Part shown: one piece after another, positions 46,459 through 55,754 of the stretch | Numbering within the stretch: the first letter of the stretch is position 1 | Layout of the letters: each line of letters begins with the position of its first letter | Origin: Patescibacteria group bacterium | GTDB taxonomy: Bacteria > Patescibacteriota > Patescibacteriia > 2-12-FULL-60-25 | Reading direction: 5' to 3' | Assembly (NCBI GenBank): GCA_018830865.1 | Contig: JAHJRN010000019.1 | Coordinates: forward strand, 24,292-88,291 | Length of the DNA: 64,000 nt | Notes under the pieces: model-generated | The model's database searches: none | Seen by the model: the letters and a program-made list of their open reading frames with translations, nothing else | What the model was told of the DNA's origin: nothing | Made by a program: the position numbers and the translations under genes

Positions 46459-49387
46459 TCTTTCCGTTCGGCAACGTTTCTACCGGGACTGTCGCGAGAG
46501 GGTCGTTGCCCGACGAGGCTCCGTCGGACGCGATGCGGACCGTGATGCGACCGCCCGTGCTGGTCGAATCGTCGTGATAGGTAATAACCGTGAAGAGGTA
46601 GTAGGTTCCGGCGGACGGCACCTGGTCCCACCGGACCGTCATGCTGATGCCTTGCGGGAGGAGTTCTGACGCGAGGAGGCGTGTGTCCCCGGTCTGCGCC
46701 TCCTGGAGGAAGACATCGACCTTTTTCACCCTCGTGATGTCGTTCGCGGTCATGGCGATCGTGACCGGGAAGTCCGCTGAGGTGAGCTGTTCGTTGTCGC
46801 CGGGCGAGGTGATGAACACGCTCATGGGCGCGGCCTCGGCCGTGAGGTTGATGGAGACCGTCGCGGTACCGCGGTTACCGACGTCGTCAGTCGCCGTCAC
46901 CGTCAGGTCGTGATACCCGATACCGATGGTGTTCGGGACATGGACCTGGAAGGTCGTCGCACCCTCGATGGCAGAACCGATCGCGACCCCCTCCATCGTC
47001 GCGTCGATGCGTGTGATGCGGCGCGACGCCGACACGTACGCCGTAATCCAGGCGTCGCGCGACGACCAAGTCGCGTTCGGCTCCGGGGACGAGATGGAAA
47101 CGGTAGGCTGCATGCCGGGCAGGTGCAGATCATCATCTTCGGTCGGCGGCGTCGATGTCGTGTTCCATTCCGATTTCTCCGCCCAAGCGAGCACTGCGTT
47201 TTCCCAGTTCCAGAACTGGGGATCGTCCTGAGGTGACGACGGAGCCGGCCCGCGAGGGTCGTCCTTGTCGATGTACCACAGCTCGCAATGGGCTTCGTGA
47301 TAGGTTCGTTCCTCGACGAGGTCGGCTGGCGTGAACTCGGTCGCGCGTTTGCCTGAGATCGTGTCGATCTTGATCGTCACCTCCTGGGACCTCCCAAGCA
47401 GGATGGGCTTCGTCGTGTCCGGCGGCTTCGGTTTCGGGAAGGCGTCGACAGACGTCCCTTCCAACGCACGCTTCATGAATGCCTGCCAAATAGGTGCTGC
47501 GATGACGGAGCCGTCCGCACCGCGGCTCATCTCCGTGTTGTCGTTGTTGCCGACCCAAACGCCAGCCGCGAGCGACGGGACATATCCCACGGTCCACGCG
47601 TCGTGGAAGTTATTCGTCGTCCCGGTCTTGGCCGCAACCGGCCGACCAGGGAGCGTGAGATTGTTGTTCGTGCCGAAGACGTACGCGCGCGCATTGTTGT
47701 CCGAGAGGACGTCGGACAGCGTCAGTGCGACGTCACGGTCGACAATACGTGTGCCGTCCGAGGACTTCCATTCCTCCAGTACCGTCCCCTTCGAATCCTC
47801 TACCTTCAAAATGGCCGTCGTCGGTACCTGCACACCCTCGTTCGCGAACGTCGCAAACGCATTCACATGGTCGAGGAGCAGGACTTCTCCGCCGCCGAGG
47901 ACGAGTGAGAGGCCGAAGCGACTTCGGTCGCCGAACGTGCTGTAGCCGAGCTGTTCCGCGAAATCGAGGACGCGACCGACGCCAACGAGGTAGAGCATTT
48001 TCACGGCCGGGATGTTCAACGATCCCTGGAGCGCCATGCGCACGGAAATCGGTCCATGTTCGCCGAAGTCGTAGTTCTTCGGCTCGTAGTCCTTGATATC
48101 GGTCTTGAATTTCGTGTTCACGTCCCAGAGGGTCATGTTTGGCGTGTAGCCCTTGAGGAACCCCGCGGCATAGACGATGGGCTTGAAGGAGGAGCCGGGC
48201 TGGCGCGGTCGGAGCGCGACGTTGACCTGCCCGTCATTCTCCTGGTCGAAGAAATCCTTGGAACCGACCATGGTGAGGATCTGACCCGTCTTGGGATCGA
48301 TGGCGACGAGCGCACTGTTCGAGAATCCGTACTTCCCTCCCCGCGTCTCCACGCCCGCAAGCACCTCCTCTTCACCGATTTGTTGCATGTCCCAATCGAT
48401 GCTCGTGGTGACGCGCAGGCCTCCCTGCTCCACGATGCGCTGGCCGTATGTTTCGACGAGGAGCGAGCGCACGTACGTCACGAAGTGCGGCGCCTTGATC
48501 TCACCCATCTTTTTCGGGAGGAGCTTGACGAGCGTGTCGACACCCTTCACCTCCTCGGCCTGTTCCTTCGTGACGTAGCCCTGGTCCGCCATAAGGTTCA
48601 GGATGAGATGCTGACGTGTCACGAGCTTATCGCGGTTGTCGCCGCGGATGCCGGTGCCGTATGGAGAATAGAAATCCGGGGCCTGCGGGATGGCGGCGAG
48701 GAACGCGGCCTCATCGAGCGTCAGGTCCTTCGCGGGTTTGCCGAAGTAGCTCTGCGCCGCAGATTCGACACCATAGAGGGTTGAGCCGTACGGAATCTCG
48801 TTCAAATACATCTGGAGGATTTGGTCCTTGGTATAGAGCCGCTCGATTTGCAGGGCGAGGACGAGTTCCTTGACCTTGCGCGTGATGGAGCGCTCGTTCG
48901 TGAGGATGCCGTTCTTCACGAACTGCTGCGTCAGCGTCGACGTGCCTTGGACACGTTGCGACTTGAGGACACTCATGATGAACGCACGGAAGATGCCGCG
49001 CCAATACACGCCGTGGTGGCTGTAGAAATCCTTGTCCTCGACCGCGATGGTCGCGTGCTTCATCACGTCGGGGATTTCCTCGATCTTCACGAGGGTCCGT
49101 TTCTCGTCGCCGTGGATCTCGTAGAGCAGGACCGCGCCCGTCCGGTCGTAGATCTTGGTGGATTGGGGGACGTTCCGCTCCAGTAGTGCATTCGGATCCG
49201 GGAGGTCGCGGCTGAACCAGGCGAAGGCCACGGTGATGCCGAGGATTCCGAGCAGCGTGAGTCCAGCCCCAAGAGCACCAACCCACAAGAGGACGGTCTT
49301 GACCTGTTTTTTCCGGCGGGTTTTCATTGTCCTGTTCGGTTGGTTCGGGGTGAACTTGCCCGTCGGGATGAGGTGTCGGATCGGCAT
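46436..49387 (-). CDS. Class A penicillin-binding protein (PBP1A-type) with Ig-like C-terminal domains
   Basis: A 983-residue bifunctional peptidoglycan synthase. One membrane anchor (LLWVGALGAGLTLLGILGI, about residues 33-51) is followed by the GT51 transglycosylase (ATIAVEDKDFYSHHGVYW, GTSTLTQQFVKN) and the transpeptidase with all active-site motifs: SSFK in RQPGSSFKPIVYAAG, SLN in LQGSLNIPAVK, KTG in AAKTGTTNNF. The last 250 residues hold two Ig-like domains (VSISSPEPNATWSS and VFITSPGDNEQLTS), an extension common in this kind of genome. The ATG at 49387 is kept because the first 20 codons are GC3-rich; ATG 49327 (MKTRRKKQ) is the alternative. Confidence 0.93.
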   Translation of the reverse strand: MPIRHLIPTGKFTPNQPNRTMKTRRKKQVKTVLLWVGALGAGLTLLGILGITVAFAWFSRDLPDPNALLERNVPQSTKIYDRTGAVLLYEIHGDEKRTLVKIEEIPDVMKHATIAVEDKDFYSHHGVYWRGIFRAFIMSVLKSQRVQGTSTLTQQFVKNGILTNERSITRKVKELVLALQIERLYTKDQILQMYLNEIPYGSTLYGVESAAQSYFGKPAKDLTLDEAAFLAAIPQAPDFYSPYGTGIRGDNRDKLVTRQHLILNLMADQGYVTKEQAEEVKGVDTLVKLLPKKMGEIKAPHFVTYVRSLLVETYGQRIVEQGGLRVTTSIDWDMQQIGEEEVLAGVETRGGKYGFSNSALVAIDPKTGQILTMVGSKDFFDQENDGQVNVALRPRQPGSSFKPIVYAAGFLKGYTPNMTLWDVNTKFKTDIKDYEPKNYDFGEHGPISVRMALQGSLNIPAVKMLYLVGVGRVLDFAEQLGYSTFGDRSRFGLSLVLGGGEVLLLDHVNAFATFANEGVQVPTTAILKVEDSKGTVLEEWKSSDGTRIVDRDVALTLSDVLSDNNARAYVFGTNNNLTLPGRPVAAKTGTTNNFHDAWTVGYVPSLAAGVWVGNNDNTEMSRGADGSVIAAPIWQAFMKRALEGTSVDAFPKPKPPDTTKPILLGRSQEVTIKIDTISGKRATEFTPADLVEERTYHEAHCELWYIDKDDPRGPAPSSPQDDPQFWNWENAVLAWAEKSEWNTTSTPPTEDDDLHLPGMQPTVSISSPEPNATWSSRDAWITAYVSASRRITRIDATMEGVAIGSAIEGATTFQVHVPNTIGIGYHDLTVTATDDVGNRGTATVSINLTAEAAPMSVFITSPGDNEQLTSADFPVTIAMTANDITRVKKVDVFLQEAQTGDTRLLASELLPQGISMTVRWDQVPSAGTYYLFTVITYHDDSTSTGGRITVRIASDGASSGNDPLATVPVETLPNGKIKKTPPR

Positions 49388-49441
49388 ACGGAGGGGGTTT
49401 GAAAAAGTGGCTAACCAGAGCCAAAAAGTATGGTATATCTC

Positions 49442-49470
49442 TTGACAAAATAGGGCAAATGTGATATGGT
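49442..49470 (+). promoter_or_regulatory. Strong promoter of the 3D-domain gene
   Basis: A perfect -35 TTGACA and TATGGT with 17-bp spacing. The leader is about 60 nt. Confidence 0.75.
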
Positions 49471-49535
49471 CCGCCGTCAGGATTGAGGACCGACCCCCTT
49501 AAACGGGTCACCTCGAACTCCTGAACACCAACCCT

Positions 49536-50144
49536 ATGATGATACTTCGTAATACGTCTCTCATCACGCCCGCCGTTCGCATGGCGCTCGCGGTGCTTAC
49601 GGCCGCTGTCGCGTTGTCGTCCATCAATGTGCAGGCGGCAGGCGCCTCCATGCTCCTCCCGGAGTTCCCGATTGAGATAACGGCATCGGCGGTCGCCAAT
49701 GACACGCCCGCATCGGCAGAATCGGTCGTCCCGAAGGAGGAACAGGAAACCGCTCCGGCGAAGGCTGTCGAAACGAAGCCGGCTAAGCGTGTCTGGAATA
49801 CGATCAACGCGCCGGACCTCGAGACGCAGGCTGAGCATTCCGACGAGCCGGCGGCCCGGACCATCTCGGTCCCCGTCTCGGCGTACACGTCTGTGGTCGA
49901 GGAGTGTGACTCCACGCCGTTCACCACGGCGGATGGATCGCAGGTGCGGGACGGCATCGTGGCCGCGAACTTCCTTAAGTTCGGCACGCGCTTCCGCATC
50001 CCGGATGTCTACGGCGACAAGGTATTCGAGGTCCATGACCGCATGAACGCCCGCTATCAGTATAAGATCGACATCTGGATGCTCACCAAGGCCGAGGCAC
50101 GTGCCTGGGGCGTCCGTACCGTGAAGGTCGAAATCCTTCCGTAA
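49536..50144 (+). CDS. Secreted 3D-domain protein (RlpA/MltA-like double-psi barrel)
   Basis: A 202-residue exported protein. A signal peptide (about residues 1-36, VRMALAVLTAAVALSSI, cleavage near VQAAGA) leads to a Lys/Glu/Ala-rich linker and a C-terminal 3D domain: VSAYTSVVEECDSTPFTTADG, RDGIVAANFLKFGTRFRIP, VFEVHDRMNARYQYKIDIW. The three conserved Asp-containing motifs are in place. 3D domains are found in lytic transglycosylase-type wall enzymes and resuscitation proteins. It stands beside the PBP gene, divergent from it, consistent with wall metabolism. It has its own strong promoter and terminator. Confidence 0.88.
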   Translation: MMILRNTSLITPAVRMALAVLTAAVALSSINVQAAGASMLLPEFPIEITASAVANDTPASAESVVPKEEQETAPAKAVETKPAKRVWNTINAPDLETQAEHSDEPAARTISVPVSAYTSVVEECDSTPFTTADGSQVRDGIVAANFLKFGTRFRIPDVYGDKVFEVHDRMNARYQYKIDIWMLTKAEARAWGVRTVKVEILP

Positions 50145-50159
50145 GGACATCGAGACATG

Positions 50160-50192
50160 AGACAGTCCCCGCCGTCGGCGGGGACTTTCGGT
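50160..50192 (+). terminator. Terminator of the 3D-domain gene
   Basis: AGTCCCCGCC-GTC-GGCGGGGACT followed by TTCGG. Confidence 0.75.
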
Positions 50193-50243
50193 TCATGCGG
50201 CGTCTCGACAAATGCGATGGCCGTTGCTACCATCGCGGCGCAT

Positions 50244-50318
50244 GGCGTGGTGGCCAAGTGGTAAGGCGAGGGTCTGCAAAACCCTTATTCGCGGGTTCGA
50301 TTCCCGCCCACGCCTCCA
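50244..50318 (+). tRNA. tRNA-Cys (GCA anticodon)
   Basis: Acceptor GGCGTGG/CCACGCC, anticodon loop CTGCAAA (GCA) closed by GGGT/ACCC, T arm GCGGG-TTCGATT-CCCGC, encoded CCA. Confidence 0.95.
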
Positions 50319-50360
50319 TCCCTCATCGCCCGAACGTGGTTCGGGCCAGGGGGGATCGAC

Positions 50361-51050
50361 ATGAAGGTCTTCGCGCATCGCGGGCTGCACAGTAGGCATC
50401 TGGGCGAAAACACGCTTGCGGCTTTTGCGTGCGCCATCGAAGCTGGCGCACAGGGCATCGAGTTCGACGTGCGCGTGTCGCGCGATGGCGTCCCGATTGC
50501 CATCCATGACGAGAACCTGTCGCGCGTGGCTGGGGACGCGCGACGCGTTCGGGACCTGATGGCACGCGATCTCCAATCGGTGGTGCTACGCGGCGAGGGA
50601 AACATTCCGACCCTGAACGACATCACAGCGGCCGTGCCGCCGCATATCGAGTTGGACATTGAGATTAAAGACCGCGATGTCATCGAGCCCCTGATCACGA
50701 AGCTCTCGACAAGCGCCAAACTGCGCGGACGCTCCATCGTTTCCTCATTCGTCCTCGACGACCTGCTCGCGGTTCGGGAAGGATGCCCGGATGTCCGCAC
50801 CATCCTTCTGAACCGTTCCTGGCCCCTCCCGACGAAACGCAGGTCATACTGGCCGCGACTGCAGGAGCATGGACTCTGGGGACTCGGATTTCGGTCGACT
50901 ATCCTCACGAGACCGCGCGTACGCATGTTGCAGGAACAGGGGTGCGTTGTCGCCTCATGGGACGATCAACCGTTGAAAAGCCGTCCGGAACGGATGGAGG
51001 CGCTCGGCGTGGATATCGCCATCATCTACCGCGTAGAGCGCGGCTCTTGA
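50361..51050 (+). CDS. Glycerophosphodiester phosphodiesterase
   Basis: A 229-residue TIM-barrel enzyme that splits glycerophosphodiesters into an alcohol and glycerol 3-phosphate. The signature is clear: KVFAHRGLHSRHLGENTLAAF (HRG, ENT), GIEFDVRVSRDGVPIAIHDENLSRVAGD (E-D pair, HD) and HIELDIEIKD (ExK). No signal peptide, so it is cytoplasmic. A G-rich AGGGGGGATC stretch lies 7-15 nt before the ATG. The product feeds the metabolite pool made by GpsA at 3.3 kb. The next promoter begins at its stop codon. Confidence 0.92.
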   Translation: MKVFAHRGLHSRHLGENTLAAFACAIEAGAQGIEFDVRVSRDGVPIAIHDENLSRVAGDARRVRDLMARDLQSVVLRGEGNIPTLNDITAAVPPHIELDIEIKDRDVIEPLITKLSTSAKLRGRSIVSSFVLDDLLAVREGCPDVRTILLNRSWPLPTKRRSYWPRLQEHGLWGLGFRSTILTRPRVRMLQEQGCVVASWDDQPLKSRPERMEALGVDIAIIYRVERGS

Positions 51051-51074
51051 CGGTTTGGATAGGGCTGGTATACT
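51047..51074 (+). promoter_or_regulatory. Extended -10 promoter of the 51141 gene
   Basis: TTGACG and TATACT with 16-bp spacing and TGG directly before the -10. About 60 nt of leader. Confidence 0.65.
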
Positions 51075-51140
51075 GCCGGCTCATTCGTCCTTTTCTCAAC
51101 TTTCTTCAGGGAAAACAACCGTCAGTAGAGGAGAGCATCC

Positions 51141-52082
51141 GTGCAGAAGAAGAACGATATCAAGCAGGCCCAGAAGAACGACACCGTCATCGCGATTGAG
51201 GTGACGTACATGTCGCCGGAAGACGTCATGGGGTTCATCCAGACGAATGGCGTTACCGCCCAAAGCCTTGCCCAGATCGTGTTCGATGCCATGACGGACA
51301 CCGTCGGCATCGGTGTCGTGAGTACAGACGGGCTCGATATCTGGACCAAGAATCGGCTCAGTATCGGGAATAGGTTCGACGGGTATTTCACGAATCTCAT
51401 CCGTCCAGACAGGGAGTTCATCTTCGTGGAAGCGACGCCCGGAACAGCGGCCTTCAAGGGTCTCGACCAGACCGTGAAGGGCATCGCGACCGTCCCGGAC
51501 ATCAAGACGAAGTTGCCGGCCGTGGACCTGTATACAGGATCCTTCACAGACGCCCGACTGGACCAGCACGCGTACTTGCCCAACGGCAAGCACATCATCA
51601 TGAACCCGACTGGCCGCAAAGGCATCGAGAACGTGCGGTACATCCAGAAGACGAACGACTTGATTGGAACCGTCTACGACACGAGGGGCGTGTGCCAAGG
51701 CATCGCGATCATTCCGTTCGGCGTCGTGCTCAAGAACCCGACCATCGTCCTCAATCCCGAGGCATGGACCATTATCATGACGATTCCGGAGGGACGCGAG
51801 ATCCGCTCCTTTGGCCGGCCTCGTGTCGGGAGGGACAGAAAGATCCAGTTGGTCGCGAACTTCAAGGGCGGGTACGAGCGCCTCTTGACCATCGTGAAGG
51901 ACAAATACCTCCAGGCATCCTGCACTTGGGGCACGGAAGCCAGGACGGACCGGTTCTTCGCGGGTGTCCTGAATGGCCTCGACAACATCGTCTGGTCCAC
52001 CATGCCCAACGACCTGGGCGTCGAGATCGTGTTCGAGACCTACCAGATGACGGATGAGATCGGTAAGGCCTATCTCGCCTAG
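51141..52082 (+). CDS. Conserved-looking protein of unknown function
   Basis: A 313-residue cytoplasmic protein starting with GTG (AGGAG 9 nt upstream). It opens with a basic stretch (QKKNDIKQAQKND), then alternating strands and helices: VIAIEVTYMSPEDVMGFIQ, FVEATPGTAAFKGLDQTVKG, GIENVRYIQKTNDLIGT and WTIIMTIPEGREIRSFGRP. No signal peptide, membrane helix or recognised active-site motif. GC-rich codons, a strong extended promoter and a long terminator indicate a well-expressed single gene. I cannot assign a family. Confidence 0.72.
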   Translation: MQKKNDIKQAQKNDTVIAIEVTYMSPEDVMGFIQTNGVTAQSLAQIVFDAMTDTVGIGVVSTDGLDIWTKNRLSIGNRFDGYFTNLIRPDREFIFVEATPGTAAFKGLDQTVKGIATVPDIKTKLPAVDLYTGSFTDARLDQHAYLPNGKHIIMNPTGRKGIENVRYIQKTNDLIGTVYDTRGVCQGIAIIPFGVVLKNPTIVLNPEAWTIIMTIPEGREIRSFGRPRVGRDRKIQLVANFKGGYERLLTIVKDKYLQASCTWGTEARTDRFFAGVLNGLDNIVWSTMPNDLGVEIVFETYQMTDEIGKAYLA

Positions 52083-52101
52083 CTCCTGAAGAAGCCACCT
52101 C

Positions 52102-52153
52102 GCCTCGGCAGGGCCCGCGACATGTCGCGTCGGTCCGCCGAGGTTTTTTGTTT
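52102..52153 (+). terminator. Terminator of the 51141 gene
   Basis: CCTCGGC and GCCGAGG enclose an inner CGCGACATGTCGCG palindrome, followed by six T. Confidence 0.82.
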
Positions 52154-52178
52154 GGCCGGCCCATGCTACCTTGGTGCC

Positions 52179-54878
52179 ATGCCGACAAAGAACGATGCGC
52201 GGGAGGAGACCGCGCTCCTCATCGATGCCAACGCCCTCATCCATCGGGCGTGGCATGCGTTGCCGCCCCTCACCGCGCCGGACGGCCGGCTCGTGAACGC
52301 GGCGTACGGATTCGCGTCGGTGCTCCTGAAGGTCCTCGCGACCGAACGACCGACCTATCTTGGCGTCTGCTGGGACACGCCGGAGCCGACATACCGTCAT
52401 GAGGCGAAACCGGAATACAAGGCGCAACGCGAAGAACAGCCGGACGAATTCTACGAACAGATTCCGCTCGTGAAGGAAATCGTGAGGGCTTTCGGCGGCA
52501 CCAACGTGGAACTGCCCGGGTATGAGGCGGACGACCTGCTCGCGACCTGCGCGACACGGCTCGCAAAGGCCGAAACGAAGGTCACGTTGCTGACGAGCGA
52601 CAAGGACGCGTGGCAAATGATTGGCCCGGACGTCCGCGTGGTCGCCTTCAAGAAGGGTGTGAGCGAGACTGTGACGTATGACGAGGCGATGCTCAAGGAA
52701 GTGACGGGCCTCACACCATCGCAAATCGTGGATTACAAGGCTCTGCGCGGCGATCCGTCGGACAATCTCTCCGGCGTGCCGGGTGTCGGCGACAAGACGG
52801 CCACGGATCTCCTCGTCAGGTTTGGCGATCTCGACGGCGTCTTCACGGCCGCGCATGACGACGCGAGCAGCCTCTCGACATCCGTCCGTCGGAAGCTCCT
52901 GGAGGGCGAGGAAGAGGCGCGCTCGACGTATCCCATCGTCCGCCTCGACACGGATGCGCCCATGACGGAGTCGATGGAAGACCTGCGACGGCGCGTCGTG
53001 GACGAAGACGTACTCACGGCGACGTTCCTTTCTCTTGGATTCAAGACATTGCTCGGACGAGCGTTAGGCTCGAAGCCGGACACGAGCACAAAATCTGTCG
53101 TTACGGCTTCGAAAACGAAGGCTCCGGCGAAGGGGCGTACGGTGAAGCATCTCCTGTTCCCGACGGACAATGAGATCCTCTCGACCCTCGACGAGGCTGC
53201 AAGCGAGAAGCGTCTCATCCTCCGGACTTTCGCGGATCCACGCGCGTCGCTGTTCCGTGAATCCCCCGCCCTCGCGCTCGGCATGGAGCGCGTCTCCCTC
53301 CTGCTGACGGAGCGTCACATGAAGGCCGCAAAGGTGAAGAAGAAATTGAAGGATCTCCTCAAGGACGCGTCCGTCAAGAAGGTCGGGCATGGGCTGAAGA
53401 ACGTATGGCACTGGGCGCATCGCGCAGGATTCGACCTTGATGGCATCGCATTCGATACCGAAATCGCTTCCTATCTCGTCGAAGGCGGTGAAGGCGACCA
53501 CGACCTTACGTCCCTCGCGCTGGCGATGCTCGAGACGGCCCTTTCGGAAGCTGACGACAGGCCGCTTCAGGAGATCGACGCCATCCGCGGTTGCGAAGCT
53601 GCCCTGAAGGATTCGCTCGAGACGCAGGGGCTCGGTCCAGTGTTCCGGGATATCGAGATGCCGCTTATTCCCATCCTCGCGGCCATGGAAGACGCGGGCA
53701 TCCTCATCGATCGCACGCGCCTCTCGAAGCTGTCCAAGGAGTTCCGCAAGGAAAAGACGCGGCTCGAACAGGAGATGGAGGTGCTTGCCGGCGAACCGTT
53801 CAATGCGGGTTCGCCACAGCAATTGGCGCACATCCTGTTCGACGTGCTGAAGATTCCCGCGAAGGGCATCAAACGCGGCAAGACCGGCATCTCGACCGCC
53901 GCCTCCGAGCTGGAGAAGTTGGAGGGAAGTCATCCCATCATCGCGAAGATTTCCGAGTATCGCGAGGTCGCGAAACTGTTGTCGACATACGTCGATGCGC
54001 TTCCCGCCCTCGCGGACACGGAGAGTCGTATCCACACGACGTATAATCAGACGGTTACGGCGACAGGACGCCTCTCGAGCTCCAGCCCGAATCTCCAGAA
54101 CATCCCTATCAGGACCGGGCTTGGGCGCAGTATCCGGCAGGCGTTCGTGGCGCAGAAGGGGTACGTTCTCCTTTCGTGTGACTATTCGCAGATCGAGCTT
54201 CGTATCGTCGCCGCTCTCGCGAAGGACGAGCGGATGACAGAGGCGTTCCTCGCGAAGCAGGATATCCATACGGCGACCGCCGCAGCTATCTGGGGCGTCC
54301 CGCTCGAAAACGTCACATCGGACCAGCGACGTGCCGCGAAGGCCGTCAATTTCGGGGTCATCTACGGACAGGGGCCGATGGGGCTTTCGCGGTCGGCGGG
54401 CATACCGTTCGAAGAGGCGAAACGGTTCATTGATGAGTACTTTCTTGTCTATTCGGGCATCAGGCGCTATCTCGACGCTACGAAACAGACGGCCCGTGAA
54501 CGGGGGTATGTCGAGACGCTGTTCGGGCGTCGTCGGACGTTGGCGGACATCGTCTCTCCCCTTCCCCAGATACGGGCGGCCGCGGAACGAATGGCCATCA
54601 ACATGCCGGTGCAGGGCACGGCCGCGGATATCATGAAGATGGCGATGATTCGCGTCGCGGACAGCCTACCCACCATCTCGGAATCCTCTTGCATGCTGCT
54701 GCAGGTCCACGACGAACTCGTGTTTGAAGTCCCCCGTGGCGATGTCGATCGAGTCGCATCATCTGTCATGGATATCATGGAGCATGTCGCGTCCATCGGC
54801 GTGCCGCTGGCTGTCGATGCCAAGGTCGGTTCGGATTGGGGCGAGATGACGCTTCCGCTTTCTCCGACCAGGCGGTAG
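52179..54878 (+). CDS. polA: DNA polymerase I with degenerate proofreading domain
   Basis: An 899-residue family A polymerase. The N-terminal 5' nuclease (about 1-290) has LLIDANALIHRAWHALPP, PGYEADDLLATCATR and GDPSDNLSGVPGVGDKTA. The middle domain has the 3'-5' exonuclease fold but lacks its acidic residues: the Exo I position reads LILRTFADP and Exo II reads KVGHGLKNVWHW. The polymerase domain has CDYSQIELRIVAALA (motif A), RRAAKAVNFGVIYGQ (O helix) and QVHDELVFEV (motif C). The ATG at 52179 lies 6 nt after TGCTACCTT (extended -10), so it is probably leaderless. holA follows 9 nt downstream. Confidence 0.95.
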   Translation: MPTKNDAREETALLIDANALIHRAWHALPPLTAPDGRLVNAAYGFASVLLKVLATERPTYLGVCWDTPEPTYRHEAKPEYKAQREEQPDEFYEQIPLVKEIVRAFGGTNVELPGYEADDLLATCATRLAKAETKVTLLTSDKDAWQMIGPDVRVVAFKKGVSETVTYDEAMLKEVTGLTPSQIVDYKALRGDPSDNLSGVPGVGDKTATDLLVRFGDLDGVFTAAHDDASSLSTSVRRKLLEGEEEARSTYPIVRLDTDAPMTESMEDLRRRVVDEDVLTATFLSLGFKTLLGRALGSKPDTSTKSVVTASKTKAPAKGRTVKHLLFPTDNEILSTLDEAASEKRLILRTFADPRASLFRESPALALGMERVSLLLTERHMKAAKVKKKLKDLLKDASVKKVGHGLKNVWHWAHRAGFDLDGIAFDTEIASYLVEGGEGDHDLTSLALAMLETALSEADDRPLQEIDAIRGCEAALKDSLETQGLGPVFRDIEMPLIPILAAMEDAGILIDRTRLSKLSKEFRKEKTRLEQEMEVLAGEPFNAGSPQQLAHILFDVLKIPAKGIKRGKTGISTAASELEKLEGSHPIIAKISEYREVAKLLSTYVDALPALADTESRIHTTYNQTVTATGRLSSSSPNLQNIPIRTGLGRSIRQAFVAQKGYVLLSCDYSQIELRIVAALAKDERMTEAFLAKQDIHTATAAAIWGVPLENVTSDQRRAAKAVNFGVIYGQGPMGLSRSAGIPFEEAKRFIDEYFLVYSGIRRYLDATKQTARERGYVETLFGRRRTLADIVSPLPQIRAAAERMAINMPVQGTAADIMKMAMIRVADSLPTISESSCMLLQVHDELVFEVPRGDVDRVASSVMDIMEHVASIGVPLAVDAKVGSDWGEMTLPLSPTRR

Positions 54879-54887
54879 TGTGCCGTC

Positions 54888-55718
54888 ATGATCGTCATCT
54901 GCAGCGGTCCGGACACGTTCCGGGCCCGTGAGAGGATGCGTGGGCTGGTCGAGGCGTTCCGCACGAAGCATGATGCGGAGGGGTTTTCGATGGAGACGAT
55001 TGATGGACGGCAGGGGCTGTCCCCTCTCCTCGCTAGGCTCAGTTCCGCATCCTTGTTCACGAGGAAGAAGCTCGTGCGCGCGGACGGGTGCCTGACGAAG
55101 ATGAAGATCGCGGATGTACGTATCCTCGCGGCTAAGCTCAAAACTGATGGCGACGCGACCATCCTGTGCACCCTGGAAGACGATTCGCCGGATGCCAAGG
55201 CGCTTGTAGCGCTTAAGGAGGCGCCATGCCATCTGTATCCGTTTCCGGTCATGAGCGGCAGGGAGTTCCGGTCATGGGTCCGGAAACGGGCAGAGGCCGA
55301 AGGGGTCACAAGGGACGTGGCTGATGCTATCGCGACATCTGCAGCTGGCGACTCGTGGATCGCCGTGAATGAAATCGCAAAAGCTTCGGCATATCCGACC
55401 TTCGTCGCAGTGAACGCACCAACAAGTTACAGTTCGTCCTTCGACGTCGTCGATGCCTATCTTCGTGAAAGCCCTTCGTGGAGGTCTACGTTTGCGGATG
55501 CGCTCACGGATGCCTCAATTCCGCTTGTCGTATCCCAATCGCGGTCACAGGCTCGCGTCGCTGATAGCGCGACAGAAGGGATGAATCCATATGTCATCAG
55601 GAAGATGCAGGGGATCAGATGTCTGAATCCAGCGATGAAACTCGAGCGAGCGCTTCAGACTCTTGTTCTCGGCAGATCAGGCTATTTGTCAGGGGAAGAA
55701 TGGCAAAATACACTATAG
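54888..55718 (+). CDS. holA: DNA polymerase III subunit delta (clamp loader)
   Basis: A 276-residue protein matching HolA weakly but consistently: an N-terminal strand MIVICSGPDTFRARERMRGL, the SLFTRKKLVRAD segment (HolA SLFGxRRLV-like), DGDATILCTLEDDSPDAK, and a helical C-terminal domain ending ALQTLVLGRSGYLSG. Delta opens the beta clamp during loading. Position immediately before convergent rpsT and after polA supports this, since holA-rpsT adjacency is widespread. Start 9 nt after polA; a TAGTGT hexamer lies 6 nt before the ATG. Confidence 0.8.
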   Translation: MIVICSGPDTFRARERMRGLVEAFRTKHDAEGFSMETIDGRQGLSPLLARLSSASLFTRKKLVRADGCLTKMKIADVRILAAKLKTDGDATILCTLEDDSPDAKALVALKEAPCHLYPFPVMSGREFRSWVRKRAEAEGVTRDVADAIATSAAGDSWIAVNEIAKASAYPTFVAVNAPTSYSSSFDVVDAYLRESPSWRSTFADALTDASIPLVVSQSRSQARVADSATEGMNPYVIRKMQGIRCLNPAMKLERALQTLVLGRSGYLSGEEWQNTL

Positions 55719-55724
55719 GATAGC

Positions 55725-55752
55725 AAAACACCCCTGACGAGGGGTGTTTATG
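55725..55752. terminator. Terminator between holA and rpsT
   Basis: AAACACCCC-TGACGA-GGGGTGTTT, usable in both directions. Confidence 0.8.
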
Positions 55753-55754
55753 TA

